DNA of 5,430 nt, from positions 1-5,430 of the forward strand of contig JAENXB010000194.1 of NCBI GenBank assembly GCA_016649785.1. Reading direction: 5' to 3'. This stretch comes from Flavobacteriaceae bacterium. Its GTDB lineage: Bacteria > Bacteroidota > Bacteroidia > Flavobacteriales > Flavobacteriaceae. A program made the translations under genes and the position numbers. Every line of letters begins with the position of its first letter. Positions within the stretch are counted from its first letter, which is position 1. The notes under the pieces are model-generated. The model worked only from the letters and a program-made list of their open reading frames with translations. It searched no databases and was not told the origin of the DNA. Below are positions 1 through 5,430 of this stretch, piece after piece.

Positions 1-38
1 CAGGGGGGGAGCTTAAAAACAGTGCAGATCTATACTAG
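1..38 (+). CDS. Possible 3' end of an upstream plus-strand gene
   Basis: A plus-strand intrinsic terminator begins at base 41, so a plus-strand transcript probably ends here and a gene probably stopped just before it. One frame is open from the window edge (codons from base 3) and reads GGELKNSADLY before a TAG at 36-38, three bases ahead of the hairpin. This is the most natural gene end. Another frame is open from base 1 to a TGA at 49-51 inside the hairpin, and the third stops at 14-16. With so few residues neither the frame nor the product can be identified. The existence of a gene end is an inference from the terminator. Confidence 0.3.
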   Translation, partial: GGELKNSADLY

Positions 39-40
39 CA

Positions 41-82
41 AAGCCGGTTGAGGTATTGATCAACCGGCTTTTTATATTATTT
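41..82 (+). terminator. Intrinsic terminator of the upstream plus-strand transcript
   Basis: AAGCCGGTTG (41-50) pairs perfectly with CAACCGGCTT (61-70). One further A-T pair closes the stem, leaving a loop of about 8 nt. On the plus strand it runs into a T-rich tail (TTTATATTATTTT), the layout of a rho-independent terminator. Read from the minus strand the stem is followed only by TTTGC, so it is a weaker stop for the convergent ybaB gene, whose stop codon lies just 7 bp away at 77-79. Confidence 0.8.
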
Positions 83-400
83 TAACATATCCAAACCGGG
101 AATATCCGGCATTCCGTCCTTTGCAACGGCAGCGAGCTCCATGTCATTTACATCAGATGCCCTTTTAATGGCTTTGTTGAGCGTTAAAACCAAATAATCT
201 TCCAGTTGCTCTTTATCTTCCAGCAGTTCATCGGCAATAGTAATATTCTTAATGTCCCGGGCAGCGGTAATAGTGACTTTTAGTAATCCATCTGCAGATT
301 GTTCATCTATCAATACTATTTTAAGCCGCTCTTTGGTAGCTTCAACTTTTTCCTTGGTTTCTTTGAGTTTATTTATCATACCCATCATATCTCCAAACAT
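77..400 (-). CDS. ybaB: YbaB/EbfC family nucleoid-associated DNA-binding protein
   Basis: A 107-residue cytoplasmic protein of the YbaB/EbfC family, small dimeric proteins that bind DNA and coat the nucleoid. The whole length matches the family pattern. The N-terminus MFGDMMGMINKLKETKEKVE (residues 1-20) opens a charged helix of about 28 residues. A central beta region follows with the typical segment DGLLKVTITAARDIKNITIA (37-56). Next come the acidic LLEDKEQLEDYLV helix, the conserved alanine/asparagine-rich helix (LNKAIKRA), and a short Met/Pro-rich tail (GMPDIPGLDMLK). E. coli YbaB has 109 residues, so this copy is full length. In many bacteria the gene sits between dnaX and recR; here it stands alone, divergent from the peptidase gene with 66 bp between starts. 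No Shine-Dalgarno sequence precedes the ATG, as is common in Bacteroidota. The family call is secure; a specific regulatory role cannot be read from the sequence. Confidence 0.93.
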   Translation of the reverse strand: MFGDMMGMINKLKETKEKVEATKERLKIVLIDEQSADGLLKVTITAARDIKNITIADELLEDKEQLEDYLVLTLNKAIKRASDVNDMELAAVAKDGMPDIPGLDMLK

Positions 401-428
401 AATTTTCTTATTTTTAAATTGGTAACTA

Positions 429-454
429 CAAATTTATTAAATTGAGACATCAAA
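429..454 (-). promoter_or_regulatory. Candidate Bacteroidota-type promoter for ybaB
   Basis: On the minus strand TAAATTTG (429-436) fits the Bacteroidota -7 consensus TAnnTTTG exactly. A TTTG (451-454) lies upstream as a possible -33 element. The gap between them is 14 nt, shorter than the usual 17-23, so the -33 assignment is doubtful. Transcription would start near base 422, giving a leader of about 20 nt before the ybaB start codon. Confidence 0.45.
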
Positions 455-466
455 TACACTTTAAAA

Positions 467-2593
467 ATGAAAAGACTGCTACTTATTTTAATGGGAAGTT
501 TTACCTTTGCAACTGCTCAAAACCAAAAAGATTTGAAAAAAGATATTACCCCTCCTGTTGCACAAAAAATAGCCAAAGAACTTCAAGCCCATAAAAGCGT
601 TCGGGTTGATAATTACTATTGGATGAACGATAAGGAAAATCCTGAGGTAATAAGCTATCTGGAAGAGGAAAACGATTACAATCAAAAAGTGACCCTGAAC
701 ACCAAAGATTTTCAGGAAAAGCTTTTTAAAGAAATGAGAAGTAGGGTCAAAGAAGATGATGAATCGGTTCCTTACAAATTAAATGGATATTGGTATTTGA
801 CCAGATATCAAACAGAAAAGGATTACCCTATTTATTCCCGAAAAAACAATTCCCTGGATGCTTCAGAAGAAATCCTTTTTGATGTCAATAAAATGGCAGA
901 AGGCTTTGAATATTATAGCCTTGGTGGACTAAATGTAAGCCGTGACAACAAATTGGTTGCCTTTGGATTAGACACCTTGGGAAGGAGAAATTACGTTATT
1001 CAGATTAAAGACCTGGAAAGCGGGAAAATCTTCCCTGAGAAAATTATTGCAACCACCGGTGGTTCCACCTGGGCCAATGACAATAAAACCCTTTTTTATA
1101 CCAAAAAGGACAGTAAAACTTTGCGTTCCAGTCAAATTTACAAGCATATTTTGGGAACAGACCCCATTATGGATTCACTGGTTTATGAAGAAGAGGATGA
1201 AACCTTCAATACCTATATCTATAAATCCAAATCAAATAAATATCTGATTATTGGTTCAAGCAGCACTCTTACCAGTGAATACCGGATTTTGGACGCGGAT
1301 AATCCCGAAGGATTATTTGAGGTTTTTCAACCTCGTCAGAGAGGTTTGGAATATGGAATTTCCCATTACGGAGATTCTTTTTATGTGCTCACCAATAAAG
1401 ATGGCGCTACGAATTACAAACTGATGAAATCTCCGGTAGACCATACCGGGATGGAAAACTGGATCGAGGTAATTCCTCACAGGGAAGATTATATGTTGGA
1501 AGACATCGACATTTTTAAAAAATATTTGGTGGTAAGTGAGCGCCACAATGGCCTGAATAAAATTAAGATCATACTTTGGGGTAAAAACGAGAGTTATTAC
1601 CTGCCTTTTGACAATGAGACCTACACGGCCTTCACCAGTATAAATCCCGATTTTGATACCGATATTTTACGATATAACTACAATTCTTTGAATACGCCCA
1701 CTTCTGTGATAGATTTCAACATGGCTACCAAAGAAAGTAAGGTTTTGAAGGAGCAAGAAGTCCTGGGTGGAAAATTTAACAAAAACAATTATATCACCGA
1801 ACGTGTTTGGGCCAACGCATTGGATGGCACTAAAATTCCGGTTTCTTTGATTTATAGAAAAGGAATTAAAATGGACGGCAGTAATCCATTGCTGCAATAT
1901 GGTTACGGTTCTTATGGATCTACAATTGATCCTTATTTTTCAAGTGTGCGATTAAGCTTGCTGGATAGGGGCTTTATTTATGCAATTGCCCATATCAGAG
2001 GCGGGGAATATCTTGGAAGGCCCTGGTATGAAGATGGAAAATTGCTGAATAAAATGAATACATTCACCGATTTTATAGATGTATCAAAATATTTAATCGA
2101 TCAAAATTATACTGCCAAAGAAAATTTATACGCGATGGGCGGATCTGCAGGAGGTTTATTGGTTGGGGTAGTGGTAAATATGGCACCTGAACTTTATAAA
2201 GGGGTAATTGCCGCGGTGCCTTTTGTGGATATTGTAACTACCATGATGGACGAAAGTATTCCGCTTACAACGGGGGAATATGACGAATGGGGCAATCCAA
2301 ATAATAAGGAATATTTCGATTATATGATGTCTTACTCCCCTTACGACAATGTAAAAACCCAGGATTATCCAAATATGTTGGTCACTACCGGTTTGCATGA
2401 TTCACAGGTACAATACTGGGAACCCGCCAAATGGGTGGCAAAATTAAGGGATTTAAAAACCGACAATAATATTTTGTTGTTCCATATAAATATGGATGCG
2501 GGACACGGTGGAGTTTCAGGCAGGTTTGAAGCTTTAAAAGAAGTGGCAGAAGAATATGCTTTTTTACTGGATTTGCAAGGAATTACAGAATAA
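467..2593 (+). CDS. ptrB: Secreted S9A serine peptidase, oligopeptidase B-like
   Basis: A 708-residue prolyl-oligopeptidase-family enzyme predicted to cleave short peptides after basic residues. Residues 1-17 form a Sec signal peptide: K2-R3, a hydrophobic core LLLILMGSFTFATA, and a likely cleavage before Q18. This places the enzyme in the periplasm or beyond, unlike cytosolic E. coli protease II. The mature protein begins with the family signature RVDNYYW (46-52), followed by the beta-propeller (to about residue 430). The C-terminal alpha/beta-hydrolase domain carries IRGGEYLGR (510-518) and the nucleophile motif GGSAGG with Ser560; Asp645 (LHD) and His680 (AGHGG) complete the triad. The spacings 560-645-680 equal those I recall for E. 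coli OpB (532-617-652), which argues for OpB rather than prolyl oligopeptidase. Of the OpB specificity residues, Glu604 is kept, the second P1 Glu is Asp606, and the P2 pair is Asp488/Tyr490. No convincing terminator follows. Confidence 0.92.
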   Translation: MKRLLLILMGSFTFATAQNQKDLKKDITPPVAQKIAKELQAHKSVRVDNYYWMNDKENPEVISYLEEENDYNQKVTLNTKDFQEKLFKEMRSRVKEDDESVPYKLNGYWYLTRYQTEKDYPIYSRKNNSLDASEEILFDVNKMAEGFEYYSLGGLNVSRDNKLVAFGLDTLGRRNYVIQIKDLESGKIFPEKIIATTGGSTWANDNKTLFYTKKDSKTLRSSQIYKHILGTDPIMDSLVYEEEDETFNTYIYKSKSNKYLIIGSSSTLTSEYRILDADNPEGLFEVFQPRQRGLEYGISHYGDSFYVLTNKDGATNYKLMKSPVDHTGMENWIEVIPHREDYMLEDIDIFKKYLVVSERHNGLNKIKIILWGKNESYYLPFDNETYTAFTSINPDFDTDILRYNYNSLNTPTSVIDFNMATKESKVLKEQEVLGGKFNKNNYITERVWANALDGTKIPVSLIYRKGIKMDGSNPLLQYGYGSYGSTIDPYFSSVRLSLLDRGFIYAIAHIRGGEYLGRPWYEDGKLLNKMNTFTDFIDVSKYLIDQNYTAKENLYAMGGSAGGLLVGVVVNMAPELYKGVIAAVPFVDIVTTMMDESIPLTTGEYDEWGNPNNKEYFDYMMSYSPYDNVKTQDYPNMLVTTGLHDSQVQYWEPAKWVAKLRDLKTDNNILLFHINMDAGHGGVSGRFEALKEVAEEYAFLLDLQGITE

Positions 2594-2608
2594 TTAAAAA
2601 TTTTAATT

Positions 2609-2616
2609 TAAATTTG
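2609..2616 (+). promoter_or_regulatory. Candidate -7 promoter element for the CBS-like gene
   Basis: TAAATTTG matches the Bacteroidota -7 consensus TAnnTTTG exactly and lies 16 bp after the peptidase stop codon. No TTG or TTTG is found at the usual 17-23 nt upstream; the nearest TTTG (2572-2575) is 33 nt away, so this is a partial promoter match in an AT-rich stretch. If it is used, transcription starts near 2623 and the leader is about 75 nt, containing the inverted repeat at 2635-2674. Confidence 0.4.
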
Positions 2617-2634
2617 TTGAAGTTATCTAATTAA

Positions 2635-2674
2635 GATTTTTTTAACTAGATTAGTTTAATCTGCTAAAAAAATC
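2635..2674 (+). repeat. Long inverted repeat in the leader of the CBS-like gene
   Basis: GATTTTTTTA (2635-2644) and TAAAAAAATC (2665-2674) are perfect 10-bp inverted arms. Nested inside them, AGATTA (2648-2653) pairs with TAATCT (2657-2662) around a 3-nt loop, with a short imperfect internal region between the two stems. The T-run is on the 5' arm and the A-run on the 3' arm on both strands, the reverse of an intrinsic terminator. It ends 23 nt before the preferred ATG at 2698. It could be an mRNA leader hairpin or a protein-binding operator; nothing in the sequence decides between these, and AT-rich DNA makes chance pairing easier. Confidence 0.5.
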
Positions 2675-2697
2675 GGAAATTGCAAAAAATTTCATTT

Positions 2698-3738
2698 ATG
2701 AAAGAAGAGATACAGGTGTTTGATAATGTATTGCAGTTAATAGGAAATACTCCTTTGATACATTTAAATTCTATTACCAAAAACTTTAATGGTAATTTTT
2801 TTGCTAAGGTAGAAGCTTTCAATCCCGGGCATTCAACCAAAGACCGTATTGCATTATATATTATTGAAGATGCAGAACGAAAAGGGATCTTAAAACCCGG
2901 CGATACCATTATAGAAACAACCTCAGGAAATACTGGTTTCAGTATCGCGATGGTGAGCATAATTAAAGGTTACCAATGCATTTTGGCGGTTAGTTCAAAA
3001 TCTTCCCAGGATAAGATCGATATGCTTAAAACGATGGGAGCCAAGGTATATGTTTGTCCCGCAAACGTTTCTGCTGATGATCCCAGATCCTATTACCAGG
3101 TTGCACGAAAGTTGCACCAAGAGACAAAAGGTTCTGTTTATATCAATCAATATTTTAGCGAGTTGAACATGGACGCCCATTACTTATCAACCGGCCCGGA
3201 AATCTGGAAGCAAACAGAAGGAAAAATCACTCATTTGATAGCTTGCAGTGGAACTGGAGGAACTATTTCTGGAACAGCACGTTACCTAAAAGAGCAAAAT
3301 CCAAATGTAAAAATTATTGGAATTGATGCTTTTGGATCTGTTTTGAAAAAATATCACGAAACCCGTGAATTTGATGATGCAGAAATTTATCCATACCGAA
3401 TTGAAGGATTGGGTAAAAACTTAATTCCAACTGCGACCGATTTTGATATTATAGACAAATTTATCAAAGTTACAGACGAAGAAAGCGCGCACACTGCCAG
3501 GGAACTTGCAAAAACAGAAGGATTGTTTGTCGGTTACACTAGTGGAGCAGCTATGCAGGGGATTAAACAATTGAACGAGGAAGGTGAATTTGATAAGAAC
3601 AGTAATGTAGTAGTCATTTTTCCCGATCACGGTTCCAGATATATGAGCAAAGTTTTTAGCGATGACTGGATGACCGAACAAGGTTTCTTTGATTCAAAAA
3701 ACAAAGCAGATGCACAGCGCATCGAATTTGTAAAATGA
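2698..3738 (+). CDS. capA: CBS-like PLP enzyme, probable cysteate synthase CapA
   Basis: A 346-residue fold-type II PLP enzyme of the cysteine synthase/cystathionine beta-synthase family, with no C-terminal CBS domains. Lys48 in NPGHSTKDR (42-50) is the Schiff-base lysine. TSGNTG (75-80) binds the substrate carboxylate, GTGGT (185-189) holds the PLP phosphate, and SGAA lies at 282-285. The C-terminal PDHGSRYMSKVFSDDWM segment (from 309) is CBS-like. It has His311 where CBS proteins have the PLP-ring-contacting serine (PDS), a feature I associate with the short Bacteroidota CBS clade. CapA of Capnocytophaga, described as close to CBS, makes L-cysteate from O-phospho-L-serine and sulfite. The neighbouring CapB-like gene makes this the best functional guess; an ordinary cysteine or cystathionine synthase remains possible. 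The ATG at 2698 is preferred: it gives the expected MKEEIQVFDNVLQLIGNTPL start, while an in-frame TTG at 2680 would add six residues with no family support. Confidence 0.78.
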   Translation: MKEEIQVFDNVLQLIGNTPLIHLNSITKNFNGNFFAKVEAFNPGHSTKDRIALYIIEDAERKGILKPGDTIIETTSGNTGFSIAMVSIIKGYQCILAVSSKSSQDKIDMLKTMGAKVYVCPANVSADDPRSYYQVARKLHQETKGSVYINQYFSELNMDAHYLSTGPEIWKQTEGKITHLIACSGTGGTISGTARYLKEQNPNVKIIGIDAFGSVLKKYHETREFDDAEIYPYRIEGLGKNLIPTATDFDIIDKFIKVTDEESAHTARELAKTEGLFVGYTSGAAMQGIKQLNEEGEFDKNSNVVVIFPDHGSRYMSKVFSDDWMTEQGFFDSKNKADAQRIEFVK

Positions 3739-3761
3739 ATGAAATTACATATTGACATACA

Positions 3762-3801
3762 AAAGATAAAAGCATCCTTTTAATGGGATGCTTTTATCTT
3801 T
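3762..3801 (+). terminator. Intrinsic terminator after the CBS-like gene
   Basis: AAAGATAAAAGCATCC (3762-3777) and GGATGCTTTTATCTTT (3786-3801) form a perfect 16-bp stem around an 8-nt loop, 23 bp after the stop codon. The inner GC-richer core is flanked by A-rich and T-rich arms, so it can stop transcription from either side. It separates the two PLP genes into different transcripts unless there is read-through. Confidence 0.85.
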
Positions 3802-3818
3802 AAACATAAAAGGGTATA

Positions 3819-3850
3819 TTGGGAAATTGAGTTGTATTTGAGTACTTTTA
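3819..3850 (+). promoter_or_regulatory. Candidate promoter for the acyltransferase gene
   Basis: TACTTTTA (3843-3850) matches the Bacteroidota -7 consensus TAnnTTTG at all but the last base. A TTG (3819-3821) lies 21 nt upstream, within the usual spacing range. It falls between the preceding terminator and the ATG at 3872 and would give a leader of about 15 nt. The match is imperfect, but a promoter is expected in this interval because of the strong upstream terminator. Confidence 0.35.
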
Positions 3851-3871
3851 CAGCTTGTAAATAAAAAATCT

Positions 3872-5131
3872 ATGAGTGATTTATTTGATAAGATCTATAA
3901 GGACAAAGGTCCTTTAGGAAAATGGGCAGAACAAGCCGAAGGTTATTTTGTTTTTCCAAAACTGGAAGGACCAATTTCAAACCGAATGAAGTTTCGTGGG
4001 AAGGAAGTTATCACCTGGAGTATTAATGATTATTTAGGATTGGCGAACCATCCTGAAGTTAGAAAGGTAGATGCAGAAGCGGGAGCCGAATATGGTTCAG
4101 CGTATCCTATGGGAGCCAGAATGATGAGTGGGCACACAGATATGCACGAAAAATTACAGGAAGAACTGGCAGCTTTTGTAGGCAAGCAAGCAGCGTACCT
4201 GCTTAACTTCGGTTATCAGGGAATGGTTTCTACAATAGATGCCCTGGTTTCAAAATCGGATGTTATTGTTTATGATGTAGATGCACACGCATGTATTATT
4301 GATGGGGTGAGATTGCATTTAGGTCAACGTTTTACTTATATGCATAACGATATGGACAGTATCGAAAAAAACCTGCAACGCGCCACTAAAATATGTGAAC
4401 AAACCGGAGGTGGAATTCTTTTCATTACCGAAGGAGTTTTTGGAATGCGCGGAGAACAGGGAAGGCTTAAAGAAATTGTCGCGTTAAAACAAAAATATAA
4501 TTTCAGACTTTTTGTTGATGATGCACATGGGTTTGGAACTTTGGGTGCAACAGGTGCCGGAACAGGTGAAGAACAAGGGGTGCAGGCTGATATTGACGTA
4601 TATTTTGCAACTTTTGCCAAAGCAATGGCCAGTACAGGAGCTTTTATTGCAGCCGATAAGGAGATTATTGACTATTTAAAATATAATTTACGCTCGCAGA
4701 TGTTTGCGAAATCCTTGCAAATGCAATTGGTAGTTGGAGCATTAAAAAGACTTGATATGCTTCGCACCATGCCGGAACTTAAAGAAAAGTTATGGGAGAA
4801 TGTAAATGCCCTGCAAACTGGTTTAAAAGATAGTGGTTTTGATATTGGAACTACACAAAGTTGCGTAACCCCGGTATATCTAAAAGGAAGTATTCCGGAA
4901 GCGATGGCCCTTGTAAAGGATTTGCGAGAGAACCATGGAGTATTTTGTTCTATCGTGGTGTATCCCGTAATCCCTAAAGGACTTATTTTGTTGAGAATGA
5001 TACCAACAGCAACACACGTTCTTGAAGATATAACCTTAACCCTGACAGCCTTTTCTGCAATCAGGGAACGTTTGGAGAACGGAACTTATAAACGCCTTTC
5101 TGCTGCAGTTTCTGCCGCTGTAGGTGAATAA
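3872..5131 (+). CDS. capB: Alpha-oxoamine synthase, probable cysteate fatty acyltransferase CapB
   Basis: A 419-residue fold-type I PLP enzyme of the alpha-oxoamine synthase family (serine palmitoyltransferase, 8-amino-7-oxononanoate synthase, glycine C-acetyltransferase). It should condense an amino acid with a fatty acyl thioester and release CO2. His139 (DAHAC) stacks on PLP, Asp216 and His219 (VDDAHG) contact its ring and O3', and Lys250 (TFAKAMAS) forms the Schiff base. The Asp-Lys spacing of 34 equals that of Sphingomonas SPT as I recall it. Arg375 (LLRMIPTATH) is a candidate substrate-carboxylate ligand. It departs from SPT at three places: Ala249 instead of Ser before the lysine, GMRGE (191-195) instead of SMxGD, and Cys141 instead of Ser. 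With the CapA-like gene just upstream, the likely reaction is L-cysteate plus a (probably iso-branched) acyl thioester giving 3-dehydrocapnine, the first committed step of outer-membrane sulfonolipids. SPT or Kbl activity is the main alternative. No signal peptide or membrane segment is seen, so it is cytoplasmic. Confidence 0.78.
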   Translation: MSDLFDKIYKDKGPLGKWAEQAEGYFVFPKLEGPISNRMKFRGKEVITWSINDYLGLANHPEVRKVDAEAGAEYGSAYPMGARMMSGHTDMHEKLQEELAAFVGKQAAYLLNFGYQGMVSTIDALVSKSDVIVYDVDAHACIIDGVRLHLGQRFTYMHNDMDSIEKNLQRATKICEQTGGGILFITEGVFGMRGEQGRLKEIVALKQKYNFRLFVDDAHGFGTLGATGAGTGEEQGVQADIDVYFATFAKAMASTGAFIAADKEIIDYLKYNLRSQMFAKSLQMQLVVGALKRLDMLRTMPELKEKLWENVNALQTGLKDSGFDIGTTQSCVTPVYLKGSIPEAMALVKDLRENHGVFCSIVVYPVIPKGLILLRMIPTATHVLEDITLTLTAFSAIRERLENGTYKRLSAAVSAAVGE

Positions 5132-5140
5132 CTTTTTCAA

Positions 5141-5187
5141 TCAGAAATAAAAAAATCCGCTATAGTGCGGATTTTTTTTATTTCTGA
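5141..5187. terminator. Bidirectional intrinsic terminator between convergent genes
   Basis: A 20-nt left arm (5141-5160: TCAGAAAT, seven A, ATCCGC with the shared A) pairs with the 21-nt right arm (5167-5187: GCGGA, eight T, ATTTCTGA). One T is bulged and the loop is 6 nt. The GC core followed by a T-run is present on both strands. It lies 9 bp after the acyltransferase stop codon and 11 bp from the stop codon of the convergent minus-strand gene, so it can serve both. Confidence 0.88.
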
Positions 5188-5198
5188 AAATCATAATT

Positions 5199-5430
5199 TT
5201 AGTTTTCCAACTCAGGTTTAGTCTCAATTTTCCTTTTTTTAGAACGACCTTTTCTAAGGTCACCTTCATTGGAATCGCCTAAAAATTCATCTTGTTTATG
5301 CATATCAAAACGGTAAGAAATACCGGCAGCAACCTGCCATCTTGAGGGAGTATTCGTAAAATTAATAAGCCCTGAAATATCAGATTGCAGATAATCCCCC
5401 ACGAAATAGGCTACCCCGGTGCGGGCATAA
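5199..5430 (-). CDS. C-terminal part of a probable outer-membrane beta-barrel protein
   Basis: The frame stays open to the window edge, so the 5' part of the gene lies beyond base 5430. About 77 codons are visible. They begin YARTGVAYFVGDYLQSDISG and continue through a segment of alternating polar and hydrophobic residues. The segment ends in WQVAAGISYRF, which has the aromatic-terminated form of a last transmembrane beta-strand (beta-signal). After it comes a hydrophilic tail of about 38 residues, acidic first (DEFLGDSNEGD) and then strongly basic (RKGRSKKRKIETK), ending PELEN. The GTG at 5402 is an internal valine codon, not a start, because the upstream codons read as the same kind of barrel sequence. 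I do not recognise the family. An outer-membrane location is inferred from strand pattern only. It is convergent with the acyltransferase gene. Confidence 0.6.
   Translation of the reverse strand, partial: YARTGVAYFVGDYLQSDISGLINFTNTPSRWQVAAGISYRFDMHKQDEFLGDSNEGDLRKGRSKKRKIETKPELEN

Noticed and set aside
415..422. TAAATTGG as a plus-strand -7 promoter element for the peptidase gene
   Set aside because: It misses the last two consensus positions and has no clear -33 partner, so I could not assign a promoter to the peptidase gene.
2594..2606. AT-only palindrome TTAAAA-A-TTTTAA just after the peptidase stop as a terminator
   Set aside because: The arms are only 6 bp with no GC pairs and a 1-nt centre, which cannot form a usable RNA hairpin. 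This is ordinary AT-rich spacer.
2680..2697. In-frame TTG at 2680 as the start of the CBS-like gene, adding MQKISF
   Set aside because: The ATG at 2698 gives the usual family N-terminus, is a stronger start codon, and leaves space after the leader inverted repeat. The six extra residues match no family feature I know.
2664..2960. Minus-strand open frame of 98 codons overlapping the start of the CBS-like gene
   Set aside because: It is antisense to a strongly supported coding region, has no recognisable domain and no promoter; it is a shadow frame.
4336..4620. Minus-strand open frame of 94 codons rich in Cys, Pro and Ser inside the acyltransferase gene
   Set aside because: Its composition is the antisense reflection of Gly/Ala-rich codons in the plus-strand enzyme, and it shows no family feature.
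5199..5402. A complete small 67-residue gene starting at the GTG at 5402
   Set aside because: The frame is open upstream to the window edge and the extra codons (YARTGVAYF) continue the beta-strand-like pattern, so this is the end of a longer gene.

Overview
The window looks like chromosomal DNA from a member of the Bacteroidota, most likely a marine-type Flavobacteriaceae. The DNA is AT-rich and the starts lack Shine-Dalgarno sequences. TAnnTTTG-type -7 elements precede two of the genes. The secretion signal ends in a 'TAQ' junction, and the closest family resemblances I recognise are all flavobacterial. No mobile element, CRISPR array, tRNA or rRNA is visible. The genus assignment is inference from protein style; no database was searched.

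Layout. Bases 1-40 hold at most the last codons of a plus-strand gene, closed by a GC-rich hairpin terminator (41-70). A minus-strand YbaB/EbfC nucleoid-associated protein gene follows (77-400). Divergent from it, across 66 bp, is a 708-residue secreted oligopeptidase B-like S9 serine peptidase (467-2593). A 104-nt leader with a -7 element and an unusual long inverted repeat precedes a cystathionine-beta-synthase-like PLP enzyme (2698-3738), which ends in a 16-bp hairpin terminator. Next is an alpha-oxoamine synthase family PLP acyltransferase (3872-5131). A second long hairpin (5141-5187) then separates it from a convergent, incomplete outer-membrane beta-barrel-like gene (5199 to the window edge, minus strand).

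How the genes work together. The most informative feature is the adjacent pair of PLP enzymes. A CBS-like enzyme next to a serine-palmitoyltransferase-like enzyme matches the capnine (sulfonolipid) route described for gliding Bacteroidota. In that route CapA makes L-cysteate from O-phosphoserine and sulfite, and CapB condenses cysteate with a fatty acyl thioester to give dehydrocapnine. I therefore propose capA and capB for 2698-3738 and 3872-5131. The family assignments are firm; the exact substrates are inferred. The reductase CapC and any N-acyltransferase are not in the window. The two genes are separated by a strong terminator and are probably transcribed separately. The end product is an outer-membrane lipid, and the neighbouring secreted peptidase and beta-barrel fragment also belong to the cell envelope, but no functional link to them is shown.
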